A stretch of DNA of 64,000 nucleotides, taken from Xestospongia muta (lineage: Eukaryota > Porifera > Demospongiae > Haplosclerida > Petrosiidae). A model generated the notes under the pieces. It was not told the DNA's origin and made no database searches. It worked only from the letters and a program-made list of their open reading frames with translations. Below, one piece after another: positions 12,345 through 22,850 of the stretch (its first letter is position 1; every line of letters starts with the position of its first letter). Location of the stretch: contig OY848917.1 of the NCBI GenBank assembly GCA_963693285.1, positions 8,246,192 to 8,310,191 of the forward strand, written 5' to 3'. Made by a program: the position numbers and the translations under genes.

Positions 12345-14094
12345 TTATTAATTACTCTGTTTCCATTTTTTTATCTATATTCGTCTATTCACAATTATCA
12401 TCTATCATTTTATACTTATTATCTTATTATCTTATTATCTTATTATTCTTAATTGTGTTCATATATCTATGCCCATGCATTGGGTGTGGTTTCAAATTTT
12501 AAATGTGTGGTTTCAATAACTGGAATTATAGCCTTTAATTACGCGTATGGTTAACTGGACCTATAGTTACTGCCATTCTTAAAACATCTCTGTTTACACT
12601 AGGCTTCCACAGGACCCTCTCCAGTAAATGCTTACAGCTGCTGAAACACTAATACTTGTCTTATAAGAAATAAATCTTTCATGGCAGGCATCAGCCTGAT
12701 GAAAAATATCACATTGTACACAAATGTGCTCAACTTTTTCTGTTGTATAAAGCTGTTTGTATACATTAAAAAGCCAAGAAACATCATTTGAATGTAAAAG
12801 CTTTTCATAAACATTAGAAGTGATGTAATATCAAAACAAGCTATGTGCTTCATTGATTAGGTTATATTCACACTTATTATTATTATGGAAGTTGTTAAAT
12901 TAAGGAATACTAGCACATGTGGATAATAAAGCACCTTGATAATAGAAGTGGAGTGTCCTTGGAAAAATTAAGCTGTATCTTCAAGTTTTCAACTAGCTGT
13001 GGAAGTACATCAATAGGTCTTGCCATTGCATTGAAGAACATTTTCAAATTTTGAATAACTTGAATTTCAGGATATTGATGCAATTCTTTTGGAAATTTCC
13101 TAGAATACTGTCATATCTCTCAAATGTAAAGCACCATGTAGAATGAAATGGTTCATGTTAACTTATGCATTTACACAAATGATATGCATGTTTGGAGTAC
13201 ATTTAGCTGTTCAATAGATTGATTGAAAGTTGTACAGATCTAGAATTTTTGTAGGAATTTATCAGCCTTTTGAACATCTTCAGTAGTAATGTATAGTTAT
13301 AACAAGAGCTAATATGCACTCATAAAAGGTATACGACACCCATAGTGAGGTTTAGAAAGCATTACAGGCAGCAAATACAAAGTATATACATGTCCAATTT
13401 CACCATTGGCCAGCTGTAAAACCACTGAAAACTTTGTTAGGAACTCAACTAATAAAGAGCAGGCTCTTGCATTTTATTTGCATAAATTTGAATTATTTTA
13501 AAATCACTGTTATTGCAATTGCAAGAACGTGTATATTTTTCCAATGCTAACCAATGTTTTTGCAGTGCCTAGTAATAAATTGTACATGGCATCAATGATA
13601 TAATCATTAAAGTATTGAAGACACACCAATTCTTGATATTGTACTCTATAGACTAAAGTATCTATCACATAACCCATGGACTACATACAACACAAGTTAC
13701 TAAGTTATTTTTCTTGCATTAGCCATTATCATCAGTTAATCATCCTGTAGAGAATTACATCATAGATGGATTACTGTGATTAACATGATATTCATATTTA
13801 TGTAACATTTATGTCACTTGTAAATGACAAATTTGTTGCATTTTATTTATCCAAATATGTTCACTAATATACAATACATAAACAAAATGATGCATGTTGT
13901 CTTATAACATCTTAATAACATAACCACCTACACACATGACTACATGAATGCATGTCCTTTACTTAGTACTTTAAAATGTAAAATTATGAATTTTAACTTT
14001 ATGACTGATACACTTTTTCCTTCCAGTAGAATCTTTATCTAACTGTGATCACGTTACAAATGATAAAATTTCATCAATTTCTTTTCCTTGACAG
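12345..14094. other. Non-coding stretch
   Basis: No gene, repeat or mobile element recognised on either strand. Frames at 12257-12502 and 12632-12853 look like chance. The pyrimidine-rich end at 14076-14094 belongs to the acceptor of the next exon. Confidence 0.4.
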
Positions 14095-14273
14095 TTTATT
14101 GCTATTGTAAACAACCCGACAGTTGTAATATGATTGTCTGTGACTTCTCTAATTATAGTATCAAGTGGTTTGACTTATCATGTTTAAACATAAAATCAGT
14201 ACCAAAAGGTAAATGGTACTGTCCTGAGTGTAAAAATTATCTAAAGGAAGACACCCATCAAAGACTTTATTAA
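14095..14273 (+). pseudogene. Degenerate ING-like PHD finger, terminal exon
   Basis: A strong acceptor (TTTCTTTTCCTTGACAG ending 14094) opens into about 59 residues: VYCYCKQPDSCNMIVCD, then IKWFDLSC, then PKGKWYCPEC. The order of ligands is that of the PHD finger found in ING-type and many transposon-associated proteins. Two ligand positions are altered: the usual histidine in WFH is Asp (WFDLSC) and one cysteine of the third pair is absent (SNYS). It is therefore unlikely to bind two zinc ions normally. It could be the 3' exon of the same broken gene as the PHD exon at 12.0-12.3 kb. The stop is TAA at 14271-14273. Confidence 0.5.
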
Positions 14274-14370
14274 AAAATCTTTCCAATTAATTGTAATTAT
14301 AGTTTCCACATAATATCGAACATAATATCAAACAGGTTATCAATCATTGATTTTTTGTGGGTTATTTTAG

Positions 14371-14451
14371 CTATTGTTATTGTATGCAGTTAGTGTAATT
14401 GTGGGTAAAATCCACAGGTTAGAGTTCAAGCCTCAGTTCAACAATGGTATA
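14371..14451 (+). other. tRNA-like or SINE-like stretch
   Basis: The sequence has an A-box-like TTAGTGTAATTG, a 5-bp arm TGTGG/CCACA closing a 7-base loop GTAAAAT, and a B-box-like AGTTCAAGCCTC. Its ends CTATTGTT and AACAATGG can pair. The T arm is imperfect, and the distance from T arm to acceptor end does not fit a functional tRNA. It is more likely a tRNA-derived SINE remnant or chance. Confidence 0.22.
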
Positions 14452-14734
14452 TTTTTCTTACAAAAGAATGAATCAGAATATATATACAGTTGGGTTATAT
14501 ATAGCAAGTTGACGGAATGTTCTGGAAACAATGATCACACAAATAAATAAACAATTTTAGAGATAAGGTATATAATACAGTAAAAATAAACAGTCTTAGA
14601 GATAAAGTAACACACTACATACATACACACATACAGTACACCATTCACCTCTAGTTTTTGTGTCCTCACAAAAAATCAGTGGCAAAGTAACAAAGTCAGT
14701 GAGAAATATAATTTCGTTAATGCACTGGGGGTTG

Positions 14735-15320
14735 TCAATTACATTGTGGTCTTTCTGTCCCAATGGATAGTTCATCTGATGAGGTTGTGTATCCTCCAGC
14801 TGATCTAGTTTCTTGTTGGTTTGCAATGACTTCCGCATATGTTAGTTTTGACGTTGGGGTGGCTGGTGGAGAAGTTGGGTTAAGACAAGCTGTTTCACTT
14901 CCCCTCTTTTGCAGGGCAGGTGTAGGTTGCTTCACGCTGGCTTTGCCCTGTGGCTCACCGTAGCAGAGCTTCAGTCTGTTGCTATTCACAACTAATGTCT
15001 TTGGAGATCCAATCTTTTTGTATCTGATAGGTCACAACACCAACCCTGTCAATTATGGTGTAAGGGCCACACCACAACAAAGACAGTTTCTTTGTTCTTT
15101 CCTGCTTCACAGCAGGGACATAGACCCAAACTCTGTCTTCTACAGTAAGGTTGCTGCCAGCGACTTTCTTATCATATTTTGATTTGTTCCTTTGGTCTGC
15201 TTTGTTCAGTTTCCATCTTACATCATCGTATACTCCTTTTAGTGAACGGTTCATATCTTCTACAAAGTCAGGAACTTCTTTCTCCTCTCCTTTTCTTGGT
15301 AGGGGAACCCTGCCTAGCAT
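14735..15320 (-). pseudogene. Integrase C-terminal region remnant
   Basis: Two overlapping minus-strand frames carry the C-terminal part: RWKLNKADQRNKSKYDKKVA, then VEDRVWVYVPAVKQERTKKL and LLWCGPYTIIDRVG, typical of the SH3-like tail of gypsy integrases. A Pro/Ser/Thr-rich end follows at 14989-14735. A frameshift separates them near 14985. Confidence 0.75.
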
Positions 15321-15383
15321 TACATCTACTGAAGATTTGCTGATTGTCCAAAATTAACTTGATAAGGAGAATAGCCTGTAGAC

Positions 15384-15767
15384 TCATAGAGGGCAATAAC
15401 ACCTTGGGAATATGTAGATCCCAATTTTTTGGTTCTCCTTCACTAACTTGGCTAGCATTGCTTTCAAGGTACGATTGAAGCATTCGACTTGTCCATTCCC
15501 TTGCAGGTGATATGCTGTGGTTTGTGTATGTTCAATTCCTAGACTTCTGCAGTGAAATGAAATGACTTGACTTGTCAAGTTTGCTCCTTGGTCACTATGA
15601 AGGCTTGAAGGTACTCCATATTGACAAATAAATTCATTAACCACCACTGTAGCCAAGGTTTCTGTGTCTGTTGTCTGAAGGGCAAAGGCTTCAATCCACT
15701 TGCTGAAAAAACCAGTCATAACTAAGATGTACTTTTTTCTCTTTGAAGAGGTGGGTAAAGGTCCCAT
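15384..15767 (-). pseudogene. Integrase core remnant
   Basis: 127 residues match the retroviral-type integrase core. The second acidic residue (SLHSDQGAN) and the glutamate (GNGQVECFNRTL) are present. The first Asp of the DDE triad appears replaced by Gly (VMTGFFSKWIEAF), so the enzyme would be inactive even where the frame is open. The frame is lost at its 3' end near 15400. Confidence 0.85.
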
Positions 15768-15912
15768 AATATCCTAGGATATCTTATCAAATGAGAAGCT
15801 TTAATAGTTTCAAGTGGCGCTCGTAGTTTGGGTTGTGGATGATTATGTTCCTGACATTGTGGGCATTCTCATTCCCATTTGTCAATATCTGGCTTGTACC
15901 CAGCCAGTAGAA

Positions 15913-16410
15913 TCACTCATTCAAACTCTCGGTTGTTTTCCGTAAACTGAGATGACCTGCATTGTCATGGAGCTGTTGTAGGACTGTTGCTCTCATATTA
16001 CTGGGGATCACTAGTTGTGGTTTGGCCGTGGAGGAGGAGGAGGAGGATTGAAATTTCTGGCACAAAAGTCCAATTTGGATGAAGGTTTTATTTAGTTCAG
16101 GGGTAAACTTGCAGGTAGTGTTTTCCCCTTTCTTCAAGTGCTTTGATCTACTGGTGCAAGCCGCTCGTCTGCAAGCAGGGTCCTTCTCATATTGTCTGGA
16201 TCTATGTCCAATTGATGTATTGCGGCAGCTGCGTTCTCTGTAAAGGTTGCCTGGACATGGTATCAGCATTACCATGACTCCTCCCTGGTTTGTTCTCAAA
16301 CTGAAAATTGAATTGTTGCAGGAAAATCATCCACCTTGAGAGACGTCCTCCAATGTCTTTCAGACCTTTTAGTGATGTCAGGGGATTATGGTCAGTAACC
16401 AGCTATATTT
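15913..16410 (-). pseudogene. RNase H tail and integrase zinc-binding remnant
   Basis: At 16410-16270 the minus strand reads LVTDHNPLTSLKGLKDIGGR then LSRWMIFLQQF, the end of a gypsy RNase H domain. Further on, after stops and shifts, VLQQLHDNAGHLSLRKTTES is the histidine-containing part of the integrase HHCC zinc-binding domain. A GAG trinucleotide run gives a serine stretch. It is broken in several places and joined abnormally to gag upstream. Confidence 0.7.
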
Positions 16411-16475
16411 ATATATTTACTATAATTGTTATTGTATGTAGTGTACTTTTAATTTGATCTACCTATACATCTCCA

Positions 16476-17068
16476 TCAAAGGCACAATAGGATTAGCAAG
16501 AACAACAAAATTAGTGTTGATGGTACATTGTTCGTCCTTTGACTATTGATGGGGGTATTAGGTTGACTTCGTCTTGTGGCTTGGCGTCGTGAAGCTCGAA
16601 CTGTATCCCTGATCCCTACTACCAGCCTGTCTCGAATCATCTTGGACTTCATATTGCCATACTCGCAATCTTCTGCAAGTTTGTATAGGGCCATGATATA
16701 TTCGTCTGCTGACTCTCTGGGTGCGTGATTTAGTCAGTTAAATCAGGCTCTTTTGGAAATGACATTCTTTCGCACACGAAAGAACTCAAATTTCTCAATC
16801 ACTGAATCGTATGTCTGTTGTTGTTGTTGTTCACCCCCTTGGTCTTCTTCCTCAGCAATACTGAAGCCAGGATATCCCCTGACTCCTCTCCCATACAGCA
16901 GAAGGGTGTTGATCTGTCTGGTCTGATCAGCTTCATCCAATTTTGATGAGCTTCTAAACTGTTCAAACTGACGTTTCCATTAATGGCCAATCTTCTGGTT
17001 TCTGAAAGTTGAAGGGTTTAGGAGAGGTTAAACTGTAATCATCCATCTCTTCTCTAGTTTCGTCAATC
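16476..17068 (-). pseudogene. gag remnant of gypsy element
   Basis: Minus-strand frames give pieces such as LAEDCEYGNMKSKMIRDRLV followed by VGIRD, a pattern common in sponge and cnidarian gypsy gag proteins, and an N-terminal part MAINGNVSLNSLEAHQNW. The pieces are in different frames (16476-16694, 16743-16940 and 16799-16990), and the last two overlap, showing frameshifts. A CAA-type repeat gives a run of glutamine or asparagine in the middle. It is not a functional gene. Confidence 0.75.
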
Positions 17069-17083
17069 CCACCATTGCCACCA

Positions 17084-17409
17084 TGTAGTATTATTTACTT
17101 TAGCATGTCAGAACTGAACTTAATTAGAACCTCAACTGCTTATATATATTAGTACATAATGAAAACTATTCTAGAAAAACCCTACGCAAAACATGGCTTA
17201 GAATAGTCTAGAAAATAATTAGCACATACTAAATTGACATAAATGTCATTATCACATTAAGAGTTATTCCACAAATGCCTAACATTATCTATCATTGATT
17301 GCATAAACTAAACAAGTCTTACAATCTTCCTACCTATTTTATTCTAAATATTTAGTAAGTCCTAATGCAGTGGCAGCATCACAATTCCAAATAAACTAAC
17401 ATCACTACA
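17084..17409 (-). repeat. Candidate 5' LTR of the gypsy remnant
   Basis: It lies directly outside the primer-binding-like site. Its ends form a perfect 6-base inverted pair (TGTAGT and ACTACA), as expected of LTRs. Its minus-strand start TGTAGTGATGTTAG resembles the start of the gypsy LTR at 36.4-36.6 kb. No second copy was found in the window to prove it. Confidence 0.5.
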
Positions 17410-17752
17410 ACACTGTGGAGAGGATTCTGCACTTTAGTAATTTAAATTATTAATGATCATTGCTGTGACTTGTAATGATGTGTCACAATTGTTTCAATAT
17501 AAATGTTAGTTCCTCTCTTGAGATGGTCAGTAGACTGTGGTTGCATGAATTCACTTCCTACTACATGACTGAGATATTCTTCATGTTACAACAGAATGTG
17601 TTACAGTGACATTCCATAGTAATTATCTTTAATTTCTTTGTTTAATTAACAAAAGTAATCCATAACTTCCTTACATATATATCCATGACACTGTGTGAAC
17701 TGTTGATGTATGATCAATACTGATATCAGTCTGCTGATCCAGACTGATAATC
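17410..17752 (+). promoter_or_regulatory. Upstream region of fibrinogen-like gene
   Basis: No gene here. An AATATAAAT at about 17497-17505 could be a TATA element, about 250 bases before the start codon at 17753. No other element was recognised. Confidence 0.25.
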
Positions 17753-18799
17753 ATGTCTTGTAAGCTGTCATTAATCCTTTTTGTCATTCTTTTTCTTACT
17801 TGCTATACCATAGAAGGTTCCTCTCATTGTATGACTGATTGCAACAGTTTTGGCCAAAGATCATTCACTGCTTATGAAGGGTTGTGCTGTTCACCATCAT
17901 ACAAAGGAGATATTGTTCATGTCACTAAAGATAATGGTCGCACTAGTTATGTAGTATGTCCAGATAATATACCAAAATGGTGTTTTGAATTCAAAACTTG
18001 TTATGACATTCTACAATCAGATCAAGATGCTCCCTCTGGCTATTACAACATAACTGTCAATGGTAGCTTAGTTGAAGTGTATTGTGACATGATGGGTAGT
18101 AACTGTGATGGAGAGGGAGGCTGGACTAGAGTAGCATTTGTTAACATGAGTGAGCCTGGGGCATCCTGTCCTCCTGGACTAGAAGAATATGACATCACTA
18201 ATGGCAGCTTACTTTGTTGGATAAATAATGAACACTACTATTATGGTTGTAACTCTAGCTTCTTTCCTACTTATGATGTCAACTATACAAAGGTGTGTGG
18301 TCGTGTTAGAGGATACCAATATGGATATCCTTATGCTTTTCATTGTAACTTAAACAACTATAACTGTTTTGATCCTCAAATAAAAACATATGGAGTGACC
18401 CTTACCTACAGTAGTAGTCCTCGTAAACATATTTGGACTTACGCTGGTGGTTATTATGAACAAGGAACAGGATCAGTTGATTGTCCCTGTAACAATGGCA
18501 GTCAATATCAGAACCGTTATATACCATTTGTTGGTAATGATTATTACTGTGAATCAGGATGTAGTGTTGGTGAAGGTGGTTACATCTTATATGCCAATGA
18601 TCCCCTTTGGGATGGTCAGGATTGTCCTGGACTTGAGGCTACTTGTTGTACATCTTCTAAGATGCCATGGTTTGTGAAGACATTAAATGAAACAGTTAAT
18701 GAAGACATTGAATTGACTACATGTGGTCATAAGTACTATTATTATCTGACACATGTTTATGGTACTCCTCTTGACCTTATTGAACTTTATATCAAATAA
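17753..18799 (+). CDS. Secreted fibrinogen-like protein, single exon
   Basis: 348 residues in one open frame. A signal peptide covers about residues 1-22 (LSLILFVILFLTCYTIEG). A Cys-rich N-terminal part follows (26-80), then a fibrinogen-like opening TCYDILQSDQDAPSGYYNIT with VEVYCDM and CDGEGGWTRV (82-127). The rest is the family-specific C-terminal part with HIWTY (226-230), DYYCES (263-268), DPLWDG (283-288) and CCTSSKMPWF (298-307). About eight NXS/T sites and many cysteines fit an extracellular glycoprotein. The closest relatives in the window are the three-exon gene at 31.5-32.7 kb and fragments at 30.4 and 37.8 kb. This copy has no introns, whereas its relative has two, so a retroposed or differently evolved copy is possible. 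Ligand and role are unknown; lectin-like recognition is inference. Confidence 0.85.
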   Translation: MSCKLSLILFVILFLTCYTIEGSSHCMTDCNSFGQRSFTAYEGLCCSPSYKGDIVHVTKDNGRTSYVVCPDNIPKWCFEFKTCYDILQSDQDAPSGYYNITVNGSLVEVYCDMMGSNCDGEGGWTRVAFVNMSEPGASCPPGLEEYDITNGSLLCWINNEHYYYGCNSSFFPTYDVNYTKVCGRVRGYQYGYPYAFHCNLNNYNCFDPQIKTYGVTLTYSSSPRKHIWTYAGGYYEQGTGSVDCPCNNGSQYQNRYIPFVGNDYYCESGCSVGEGGYILYANDPLWDGQDCPGLEATCCTSSKMPWFVKTLNETVNEDIELTTCGHKYYYYLTHVYGTPLDLIELYIK

Positions 18800-18892
18800 T
18801 TACCTATGTATACACTTTTTACTGAAATTGCTGCATACATTTACACACTGTTTTTTTATTGAATTATGATTATCTAATTAGTAATACCGTAT

Positions 18893-19090
18893 ATCCTCGA
18901 ATAGAGGCACTGTCATAGCAATTTTTATCCTTCAATTTTTATCTAAGACAAGAAATATCGGAAAATTTTTATCCTGCCAAGAAAAAAATTATCCTAGGAC
19001 ATAAAATAGCTTATTGCTAATTTTTTATCCTATAGGATGAAATGTCTCAACATAACTCTATCCCAGGAGGATATTTTTTACAATAATTTT
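18893..19090. repeat. TTTTTATCCT-rich simple region
   Basis: Starts with CCGTATATCCTCGAATAGAG, then repeats ATCCT within T-rich sequence many times (about every 20-40 bases). The opening resembles ends of invertebrate DNA-transposon MITEs, but no inverted partner was found in the window. Confidence 0.4.
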
Positions 19091-19373
19091 TATCCTAAGA
19101 TAAATATTTCAGACAAAATATTATGCTCAAAGTAGATATGAAATGCTAGGTTACTCATCTTAGGCGAATACACAGCAATTAGTACTAATGATCTTGTTGA
19201 ATAATGTAAACCTTTTTTAATTTAAGATTTTCTGAATACATTTTGTCTTAAAGTAGTAACGTGTAATTAATACAAAAATATCTATAAAGATAAAGTCCAT
19301 AATGACTTATCAAAAATTACTAGGACAAAACAAACAGTTGCAACTGTTGCAATACCAACATACAACTTTATTG

Positions 19374-19592
19374 TTATGCACTACATCTGGTATATTCACT
19401 CATAAATACTATATGATAGCACTCTTTGCTTGCATCACATTTCATTATCTCTCCTATTTTAGGTATCCTGCATGAACAGTATATGGAATATGTAAGCATA
19501 GCCAAGAGTTTAGTATTTTTTGTTCTACTCATTCTTGTTGGAAAATCTTTAAAGCTACCTTCAGACAGATATAAACATAAATAACTTTTCAT
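19374..19592 (-). pseudogene. PHD-like fragment
   Basis: A minus-strand frame ends with CSCRIPKIGEIMKCDASKEC followed by YHIVF, resembling the start of a PHD finger of the CxC...CDxCxxWYH type. Ser and Cys stand at two conserved positions and the finger stops before the second half. No start or splice context is convincing. It is the third degenerate PHD-like piece in the first 20 kb. Confidence 0.35.
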
Positions 19593-19856
19593 TTTTTTTA
19601 TTCTAAGATGTGATGACTAGGATTGTCTCCTTTCGTTAGAATTGAAAAAAATAAAAGAGCAAACCACCCACAATGGCTGATCCAGCTTGTGATTGATAAT
19701 AACAATAGCTACATAAGTAAACAACAAGATAAAATTAATAATAAGTAATAGTGTAACTGTCCATACTTAAGAGTGACTACATTCTTTTGTATTGGAAGAA
19801 ACAAAATCGCAGTGTTTGTCTTTTAATACTGTCAGTTAGAGCAGGTCTCATGTTTA

Positions 19857-20071
19857 TGGGGTGCCGTTTGTGTCAAAATTAGAAAATTAACATGATATAT
19901 TAAATAAGTCATTATTTATTAAATAACCCTTGATTTACTTCTTATTTATTTAATAAATCATGCATTATTTAAGAAACACAATTTATTTAACAAATATTGA
20001 GCATTAAAACTAAATCATAACTTGTTAACTGTGCCATTGAATGCATTCAGTTTGACACAAATGGTGCCCCA
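19857..20071. mobile_element. 215-bp MITE with TA target duplication
   Basis: Ends are near-perfect 21-base inverted repeats: TGGGGTGCCGTTTGTGTCAAA at 19857-19877 and TTTGACACAAATGGTGCCCC plus A at 20051-20071, differing at two positions. TA flanks both ends (19855-19856 and 20072-20073). The inside is AT-rich with TTATTTAATAAAT-like palindromes and no coding frame. Size, TIRs and TA duplication fit a Tc1/mariner-type MITE. Confidence 0.85.
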
Positions 20072-20073
20072 TA

Positions 20074-21670
20074 CATACTATTACAAACATTAACCTTGGC
20101 TAACATACCAATAATTGAAACAGCAACTCAATGACCACATCCAGTATGCATATGTAAAAGCTGGACAAATTCTGATGTCATATTGAAAGCCAATGTCAGG
20201 TCTAAATTATATTTTAAAAACCACATGTGTGGATGAGGTATGAAGTTAGGTTTTGTTGCTGTGGTCACTATAATATAGTATATAATATAGATTGTCATTT
20301 AGCCAGTCTTCCTTGTTAGAATATGCTCATCATAATTATTTAGACAATCAATCCACCCACTTCTCTTGTACATATTTCATCATCTGTTAAATAGTAAAGT
20401 GTATTGGGTAACAAAGGATTAATAGAGGCAAATAACTTGCTTAATAAATGAATTCACCATCATGTACAACAAACTTCTCTGCTTTTTCTTATTTGCTTTT
20501 TTGGTAGCAGTGTATTATTCTGAATACCTTTTTCCACAATATACAAATCTAATAGATCAAAGTCATCTCTCTGCCTCTGCCATTCTTCTTAGCTTTCCTT
20601 TCAAAAAGTAATATGTTACTGAAGGTTAACAGCTTTCTTTGATACTTTCCTACATTTTCAAGTTAGTACATTTTTTGTCATTTTACTGCATTCTTTGACA
20701 ATGCTAGACTACTTCTAGGTTATACAATTGGAGTCACCCATTTTGGTCTGTAGAAAAAAAATTACAACAGGAAATAAAAATTTCAGCAAACAGTTAAAAT
20801 ATTACATTCTAGGACAAAAATGTTCGAGAGGGGACAAATGTTTTCATGATAACACTCTCGAGTTTAGACAAGCTGTAATCTCCCTTGATCTGAAGTAAGT
20901 TCTGTCGAAAATAGTGACTACTTTGATAGACAGTGATTTCTTTATTTAAATTACAATATTTACCACACATTCTAGCTTCCATAATTCTTACATAGCAAAC
21001 AATGATTTTGAAATGGGAATGACTGATTGCACTCTATAATGTCTCTTGAGTACTTTATTAGCTTATGTCAACTCTCCAGTCTTAAATCTTATCAATAATC
21101 TACAAAAACAACAGTACAATAAAAATAATTTTAATACAATTCTTTAGAATAAACTGTTATAATCTTGTTAAATTACACCATGACATCAGGGAGATTAACA
21201 AGAAGTATATACAAAACAAGACATCACAATTAACATGTATAAATATGTATGACAAAAGTTTGATCATTTCTTATCAATGCATGTCACTAGTAATAGCGTT
21301 AACTATATGAACTTATATCAACAAATATATGTTGCACTAACTTTCTTGTACAACTTCCTATTTTGTATTTTCCAACTAACATTATAATAGACTAAATGTT
21401 TGCCAAAGATATATTTATATTATATACACAAGAACATGCTTGTACAAAAGAATACAATAAGCAGAAATGAGGCTATGGTTCTAAAGTAATAACTTTGTTT
21501 TTAACATCAGCCTTTAATATTTAAAAAAGTATCATAACATCAAAATAATAATTGATAGAATATTGTATTCATAGATTTTAATAAAATAAACTTTACATAT
21601 TATTAGGAAATAAAAACAAGATCATTAATATCATTGTAATATCAATCAGTACTAAACAAATCATCACAAT
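20074..21670. other. Non-coding stretch
   Basis: AT-rich sequence without recognised exons, repeats or mobile elements on either strand. It is probably the downstream flank or a last intron of the minus-strand RhoGAP-like gene. Confidence 0.4.
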
Positions 21671-21675
21671 CTTAC

Positions 21676-22563
21676 ATTTTTGTCTTTACTGCAGTAACAA
21701 CTTGATTCAATGTTTGTCTTGATGGGATGAGAGATGTGGGTTTTTCACCGAAATGCACTTTTAATAGACCAGTGACAACGTTTGGATCTCGTATTTCAGT
21801 TAAATCTGCTTTCTCACCTAAAATAATTGATGATATTATAATCAAAGATATAATTATGTAGTGTCATGTTCCTGATTGACAATATAATTGTATGACACAC
21901 CTCTATTATTATTATTATACAAAACAAATATTACAATAAACATATGAATGTTAATAACAGTTTCTTTTAAGATGAGACTTTAAATGTAAATTTACATGTG
22001 CTTTTAATTAAGGCCAAAGAAAAAGGCTTCGTAAAACAAGAAATTATTCTATGAGGTAGTCACACCATACAATGTCAATTTATTGAGTACATGTTTACAT
22101 ACTAACAATAAACTGACTCCTAAGACATTTGATGATAGTGATATCACCAGGGATACCGAATAGTCCAGGTTCTTTAAGGACTTCTTCTTTATTCAAATAG
22201 CTAACACATTGTAACAACAATGGATCAACAACACCAGTAGGAAGTTTATCTATAAACAAAGTCAACATATAAATGTATTAAAATAATATGAACATGAAAA
22301 TGATATCTTTCAAGATGTAAAAAGAAAAGAGAGTTTACATGTATTTAGAATAATCAAGTAATAATTTCCTCTCACTATGTTGTACATATATGGTAATACA
22401 TGTGGACCCTCAGATAATACTAGCTATACCATAAGCTTCAACTACATTATACAATTATACAAGTTGTCAATGTAAACAATACCTGTGACTTATATGTATA
22501 TAGTCATCAGTGTATATGACTTACCAGGATATCTATCTTGATCATACTCAGGAATAACTGGAG
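21676..22563 (-). CDS. RhoGAP-like domain exons of a partial multi-exon gene
   Basis: Three minus-strand exons with GT-AG borders read in one frame: 22563-22525 (APVIPEYDQDRYP), 22249-22103 and 21817-21676. The middle exon gives LPTGVVDPLLLQCVSYLNKE then PGLFGIPGDITIIKCLRSQF, and the last gives DLTEIRDPNVVTGLLKVHFG then IPSRQTLNQVV. This is the pattern of a RhoGAP domain: an EGIFR-like motif, then a DPHVVASLLK-like motif. The catalytic arginine-finger position is Gly here (LFGIPG), so GAP activity is doubtful. The last exon may end at a donor (AAAAT then GTAAGA) or run to TAA. Upstream exons should lie at higher coordinates; a short-chain collagen fragment sits immediately upstream, and a candidate exon lies at 26.8-26.9 kb. 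Possibly a pseudogene. Confidence 0.6.
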
Positions 22564-22580
22564 CTGTATTTGTTAATGTG

Positions 22581-22850
22581 TTACCTCATGGCTGAGAGAT
22601 TTAACCACAAACATAATGCAGTCTATGAATGTATTGATAAATATCCTGAATCTATTCCTAGAACTGTTGCTAACACTAATGGTGCTTTATTCTATCATGT
22701 TCAAGCTCAATATAATGGTCTCCTCTATCCTCTATATGATAATGAGAGAGTTAACCTGTGTGGTATGTACCAAGTGAACAAAACTATTATTCAAATAAAC
22801 TTGTGACATTAATTTGGTTCTAAATGATTTTTGTACTTTGTATTTTGTGA
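22581..22850 (+). pseudogene. 3' fragment of a short-chain collagen gene
   Basis: Homology begins abruptly at TTACCTCATGGCTGAG and matches the C-terminal end of the short-chain collagen C4 domain: VYECIDKYPESIPRT, then TNGALFYHVQAQYNG. Collagen repeats, signal peptide and most of the C domain are absent. Near the end two bases are missing relative to the other copies, so the usual CVVCTK end is read in another frame (LCGMYQVNK). The fragment lies next to the acceptor of a minus-strand RhoGAP-like exon, inside what should be its intron. Confidence 0.8.

Larger units (their letters stand above)
14735..17409 (-). mobile_element. Decayed Ty3/gypsy-type LTR retrotransposon, RT region deleted
   Basis: Read on the minus strand, the element runs from a candidate 5' LTR (17409-17084, ends TGTAGT and ACTACA) through a primer-site-like TGGTGGCAATGGTGG (17083-17069), gag remnants, a short RNase H piece, and integrase zinc-binding, core and C-terminal pieces. 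Protease and reverse transcriptase are missing: gag at 16476 is followed almost directly by RNase H at about 16410, implying an internal deletion. Every segment has frameshifts or stops. No 3' LTR was recognised beyond 14735. Confidence 0.85.

Noticed and set aside
12632..12853. 73-codon minus-strand frame
   Set aside because: Hydrophobic and AT-driven; no start context or family match.
14763..15357. Plus-strand frames across the gypsy integrase
   Set aside because: Antisense shadows of the retroelement's minus-strand coding sequence.
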